NCBI GenBank assembly: GCA_964550025.1
Contig: CAZJYI010000218.1
Coordinates: 1 to 15,535 of the forward strand
Origin: CAZJYI01 sp964550025
GTDB lineage: Bacteria; Verrucomicrobiota; Kiritimatiellia; UBA8416; CAYOBW01
DNA: 15,535 bases
Direction: 5' to 3'
Of this stretch, positions 12,415 through 15,535 are shown piece after piece; position 1 is the first letter of the stretch, and the number at the start of each line of letters is the position of its first letter. The notes below the pieces were generated by a model. That model made no database searches, was not told the DNA's origin, and saw only the letters and a program-made list of their open reading frames with translations. The position numbers were made by a program, and so were the translations under genes.

Positions 12415-15400
12415 TCAATCCGCCGCACAGCGGGCTCCCAGCCGGTGCGTCGTCAACAGCATGTAGCACGTGTGCCCCTCCGGGAGAACGCCGGGTGGAG
12501 GCGAAATCGGTGACACAACGGTGCTGCCCAGGGACAGTCTCGACTCGCGTGTGACCGCCAGTTCGGCCGGCGAAGCGTACTGCACGGTCCCGTCAATCAC
12601 GGCCGGGCAGACCAGTTTGATGTCGGTCACGAGTGATTCGCCATGCCAAAGGAGCTGGGCGATCTGACCGTATTGGCGCGTCTCGTAGCCTTGTCCAGAG
12701 GGATAGGTGATATCCCGCACCCACTTCACTATGGGGGTCTTGCCCCGCGACAGGAAGGTCGGCAAGCTGCCAAGTACCTCTATGTCGTCAAGCTCCGACA
12801 GTGTCTTCCATAACGCTGCCCGCTGCGCATCAGACAGAATGAGTCCATCCCGAGTCGCGCCCCGTATTGCCTTCTGTGCTGCGCGTCCGGCCGAGACAAA
12901 CGTGCAGACAGCACCCGGATGCCACGCCCCGCAAGATTGGGCTTCACGCACGTTCTGGCGTTCGACCGATATGAGCAGGTACGCCTCAATCGCTTGCTCA
13001 GCGAGATCCCCGGCGAGCGACTTCGCCCGTTTCAGATCCGGCAATGGCGTGTGTGGCGCCGCTCGCGTGGCACGAAGAACGTGGTAGCTGCGACCACCGC
13101 TCAGGAAGGTCTGGCTGATCTCAAAACTCTCGAAAACCGGTTTCTCCCGATCTCCCGCGGGCAACCAGCCGACGAGGCCTACATATTCCGACATCAGCGT
13201 TACCTGCAGACCGCCTTTCACCGGCTCCGTCAGCGCCTGCAGGATGAACCCGAGCTCACGTGCATACTGCCTCTTCTTGTCGGGCGATGTATACGTCATC
13301 TGACGCACCGATTTCGCGGTGGCTTCCTTCCCGAGCTCGCCGACGCAACTCACGGCGCCAGCCACGCGCACGCCGTCCTTTTCGTGCAGAGCGTCGGTCA
13401 CGCGCTCGAATTCCGCCTGCGACAGACACACCGGCCCCGTGTGACCGGAAAGGTCCACGCCGAGGCCCTGTTCCAGTTCCGCGGCTGATGAACATGGGGT
13501 AAGGAACAGGCTGGCGCCGATGGCAACGGGCTGTTCGTCGGCTGCGAAGCGGCGGATGTCACGAGCTATCATCCCCATGCAGTAGGCCGTGTTCGCGACA
13601 ACAAGGCTATCCGCCCATTGTGCGTAGTACAACGCGGAGCCGGCCGGCCAGCGGACACCATGCTTCACGAAGTACTGCTGCCAGTCGCCACCCGCCTCTG
13701 CCGCAACGGCTTCCCGGAGCAGCGCGGGTGCGGTGAACACACGGTGATGCATCTTGCCCGCTTCATCAAGCGGCGGGCCCAGGATAACGGCCGAGTTCTC
13801 CACGCGGTATCGGATCCCGGTGACCTCGGTGACGATTGTTACCGCCTCCTTGAGTGAGATTCCCTTGGCGGCAAAGGTGTTAAGCGGCACCCCTCCTTCG
13901 CCGTGTTCTCGCTCGATTGCCGGCATATTGAGAACGAAGTTCACGCCGCGCCGCCCCCCGGCACGGATAGGCTTCCCGTGCTCGATGCTCATGTACCGGA
14001 GGAATGCCACGACGTCGCGGATATGGGCTTGCCGGAAGTTGATCTCAGGGAGAACCGTGTCCGCGAGCTGTCGCCGGATCTCGTCGTCCATACGCTCATC
14101 TTCCGCGCTGCGCTTTTCAATGGCTCTCACCGGGGCGCGGAGCCCCATCAGGACTGCCCCACCGGGATCATTCACCGCGCGCAGGCCGAGGAGCACGGTG
14201 TGAGTCGCGGCCAGGTTCTGCCGCGTATTGCGCAACCGGAGCTCCCCGGACGTTGCCGAGTACTCAGCGACAGCTCCCTTGGGGAACTGAATCCCCATCT
14301 TCGTCAGCAACGGCCGCCAGTCGGCAGTGGCCCCGGCCTCGGCCACCAGGTGCTTGCGCGCCGCCGGTACGATCGGGGACACGATCTCCTCAAGACTGAG
14401 CCATGACTGTCCCGGTGTGGTCAGGCGGGCCACTCGGTCACCCAGATTGAGCTGCAGTCCGCTCATCTCTGCAATGATGCGGAGTGTGTGCAGTAGTGAG
14501 GTCTCTCGAAGAGTGCAAGTGACAAGGGGAAGCGAATCGGGTTGCGAAGCGGTCAACACAATGTTGACGCCGGTTGCGTCTACGCCGTCGGGAGCGAATT
14601 CCCGGCTCGCCTCCGCCAGGAAGTCCACGATGTCCGCGACTCTGGTCTGGCGAAAATCGATCTGCGGAACGACGGTGGCGGCCAGTTTCCGTTCGAGCTG
14701 CGACGCCGGCGGAGTACCTTGAGCTTCTTCTGTGGCTAGCGGTATGGCAACGCCAGACGGGCCTTCAGCATCGTTCCGCGCGCGCTGACCGGATGCCATG
14801 GGAATGAGGAGAACGGCGGCAAGCAGCGTGACGAGTCCGCCGGCCAGACCGATGCGCGCCGTGCGGGGGATAGGGCGCGCCAGGATGTGCTTGATTCGGC
14901 GCGCCAGCGCGGACTTCGACTCGACAACGCCGATGACGCGCAGACTCAGCGCCGGACGCTGAAAGGCCATCTCGGCAATGTCAATCAGCGTACGGCTGTA
15001 GCCGCGGGCTTTCTCGCCCAATCCGACGAGCACCGTCTCGTCTACGGCCTCTTCGCGCGCACGTCTGATCCGGCTGTTGGCCAGCCAGAGCAGCGGGTTG
15101 TAGAAGTAGACCGCCTGCAACACGGTCTGGAGCATGTTGACCGGCAAGTCATGCCGTTTGACGTGGGCGACCTCGTGTAGCAGCACACTGCGCAGACGTT
15201 CGTCATCCAGCTCGTCCAGCAGGAACGAGGGCAACAGCACGACAGGCCGAAGCAATCCGCACACCGCCGGACTCACCATGTTCGGTGATATGCGCAGGGA
15301 GATGCGCTTCGGCGACACGCCCAGAACCGTGCAGCACTCATCGAGAACGGTTCGCACGCGCTCATCGGCCGGTTCGGCCTGACGCACCAATCCCCGGACG

Positions 15401-15535
15401 AACACCCATCGCTGTACGAGAAGCAGCACAAAGACGCACACGACGACAAGCCACCCAAGAAACACAGCCTGCTTCCAGCCCAACGACGCAGCGGTGTGCG
15501 CGAGGTTGCTTCTCCCCGGTGATTCGGCGGGCGCT
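12415..15535 (-). CDS. BlaR1-like M56 metalloprotease with duplicated STN/secretin-like ectodomain (partial, N-terminus outside window)
   Basis: BlaR1/MecR1-type proteins sense a signal outside the membrane and cleave a repressor inside through a zinc site. The frame is open to the window edge, so the N-terminus and first membrane helices are missing; the TTG at 15483 is taken as an internal Leu and used as residue 1 here. A membrane helix lies at 8-25, then the zinc motif HEVAH (103-107) with REEAVDE (143-149) supplying the third ligand, and another helix at 211-231. The ~790-residue remainder has STN-like repeats at 264-365 and 466-572 (sharing PQIDFRQ/PEINFRQ), DW modules at 388-433 and 600-645, and two secretin-homology-like stretches at ~655-805 and ~832-1015. 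Ordinary BlaR1 is ~600 residues with a penicillin-binding domain, which is absent here. A BlaI-like repressor gene would be expected to the right. Confidence 0.88.
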   Translation of the reverse strand, partial: APAESPGRSNLAHTAASLGWKQAVFLGWLVVVCVFVLLLVQRWVFVRGLVRQAEPADERVRTVLDECCTVLGVSPKRISLRISPNMVSPAVCGLLRPVVLLPSFLLDELDDERLRSVLLHEVAHVKRHDLPVNMLQTVLQAVYFYNPLLWLANSRIRRAREEAVDETVLVGLGEKARGYSRTLIDIAEMAFQRPALSLRVIGVVESKSALARRIKHILARPIPRTARIGLAGGLVTLLAAVLLIPMASGQRARNDAEGPSGVAIPLATEEAQGTPPASQLERKLAATVVPQIDFRQTRVADIVDFLAEASREFAPDGVDATGVNIVLTASQPDSLPLVTCTLRETSLLHTLRIIAEMSGLQLNLGDRVARLTTPGQSWLSLEEIVSPIVPAARKHLVAEAGATADWRPLLTKMGIQFPKGAVAEYSATSGELRLRNTRQNLAATHTVLLGLRAVNDPGGAVLMGLRAPVRAIEKRSAEDERMDDEIRRQLADTVLPEINFRQAHIRDVVAFLRYMSIEHGKPIRAGGRRGVNFVLNMPAIEREHGEGGVPLNTFAAKGISLKEAVTIVTEVTGIRYRVENSAVILGPPLDEAGKMHHRVFTAPALLREAVAAEAGGDWQQYFVKHGVRWPAGSALYYAQWADSLVVANTAYCMGMIARDIRRFAADEQPVAIGASLFLTPCSSAAELEQGLGVDLSGHTGPVCLSQAEFERVTDALHEKDGVRVAGAVSCVGELGKEATAKSVRQMTYTSPDKKRQYARELGFILQALTEPVKGGLQVTLMSEYVGLVGWLPAGDREKPVFESFEISQTFLSGGRSYHVLRATRAAPHTPLPDLKRAKSLAGDLAEQAIEAYLLISVERQNVREAQSCGAWHPGAVCTFVSAGRAAQKAIRGATRDGLILSDAQRAALWKTLSELDDIEVLGSLPTFLSRGKTPIVKWVRDITYPSGQGYETRQYGQIAQLLWHGESLVTDIKLVCPAVIDGTVQYASPAELAVTRESRLSLGSTVVSPISPPPGVLPEGHTCYMLLTTHRLGARCAAD

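Noticed and set aside
15481..15483. TTG as the start codon of the M56 protease
   Set aside because: The frame is open to the window edge without a stop, and M56 proteins have additional membrane helices before this point, so the TTG is most likely an internal Leu codon.

Overview
The window is GC-rich (about 60% by eye), densely coded chromosomal DNA from a Gram-negative-type bacterium. The evidence for this is an O-antigen-style Wzm/Wzt exporter, several exported proteins, and a membrane M56 protease whose large ectodomain carries secretin-like modules. The M56/secretin fusion, a DUF1573 protein, a small Lys/Arg-rich protein and short intergenic repeats (GAATATTGAA type and CACARAA type) together suggest the PVC superphylum, perhaps Kiritimatiellota or Verrucomicrobiota. 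That placement is inferred from remembered family distributions, not from a search.

Left part (1-7256, all minus strand): a very compact gene train. Read in its own direction it runs: small basic protein (7256-7053), fused aminodeoxychorismate synthase/lyase PabB-PabC (6966-5203), ABC-2 permease (5200-4418), Wzt-like ATPase (4405-3215), nadC (3218-2328), coaX (2350-1598), ruvX (1596-1153) and truA (964-227). From pabB to ruvX the genes overlap or are separated by no more than 12 bases, so they are probably one operon. It joins folate, NAD and CoA precursor synthesis and RNA maturation to a polysaccharide-type exporter. A hairpin precedes pabB, and a long imperfect hairpin separates ruvX from truA. 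The first ~55 bases encode the start of an integron-integrase-like tyrosine recombinase catalytic domain that lacks its N-terminus.

Middle part (7257-10903, plus strand): after a divergent intergenic region with an AT-rich repeat come a secreted DUF1573 protein, a flavodoxin/2[4Fe-4S] ferredoxin (EFR1 type) with a clear sigma70-like promoter, and a Phd/VapC-type toxin-antitoxin pair whose promoter is overlaid by a palindromic operator candidate. A YdcF/SanA-like DUF218 membrane protein follows.

Right part (10904-15535): a 250-base convergent intergenic region holds a terminally inverted element built from 9-bp CACARAA units. It is followed on the minus strand by an exported calcineurin-like phosphoesterase whose first metal motif has Cys in place of Asp. 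Upstream of that is a very large BlaR1-like M56 metalloprotease, cut by the window edge, with duplicated STN-like, DW-type and secretin-like modules in its ectodomain. I regard the M56-secretin fusion and the CACARAA element as the most interesting features. I found no CRISPR array, rRNA, tRNA or intact transposase gene.
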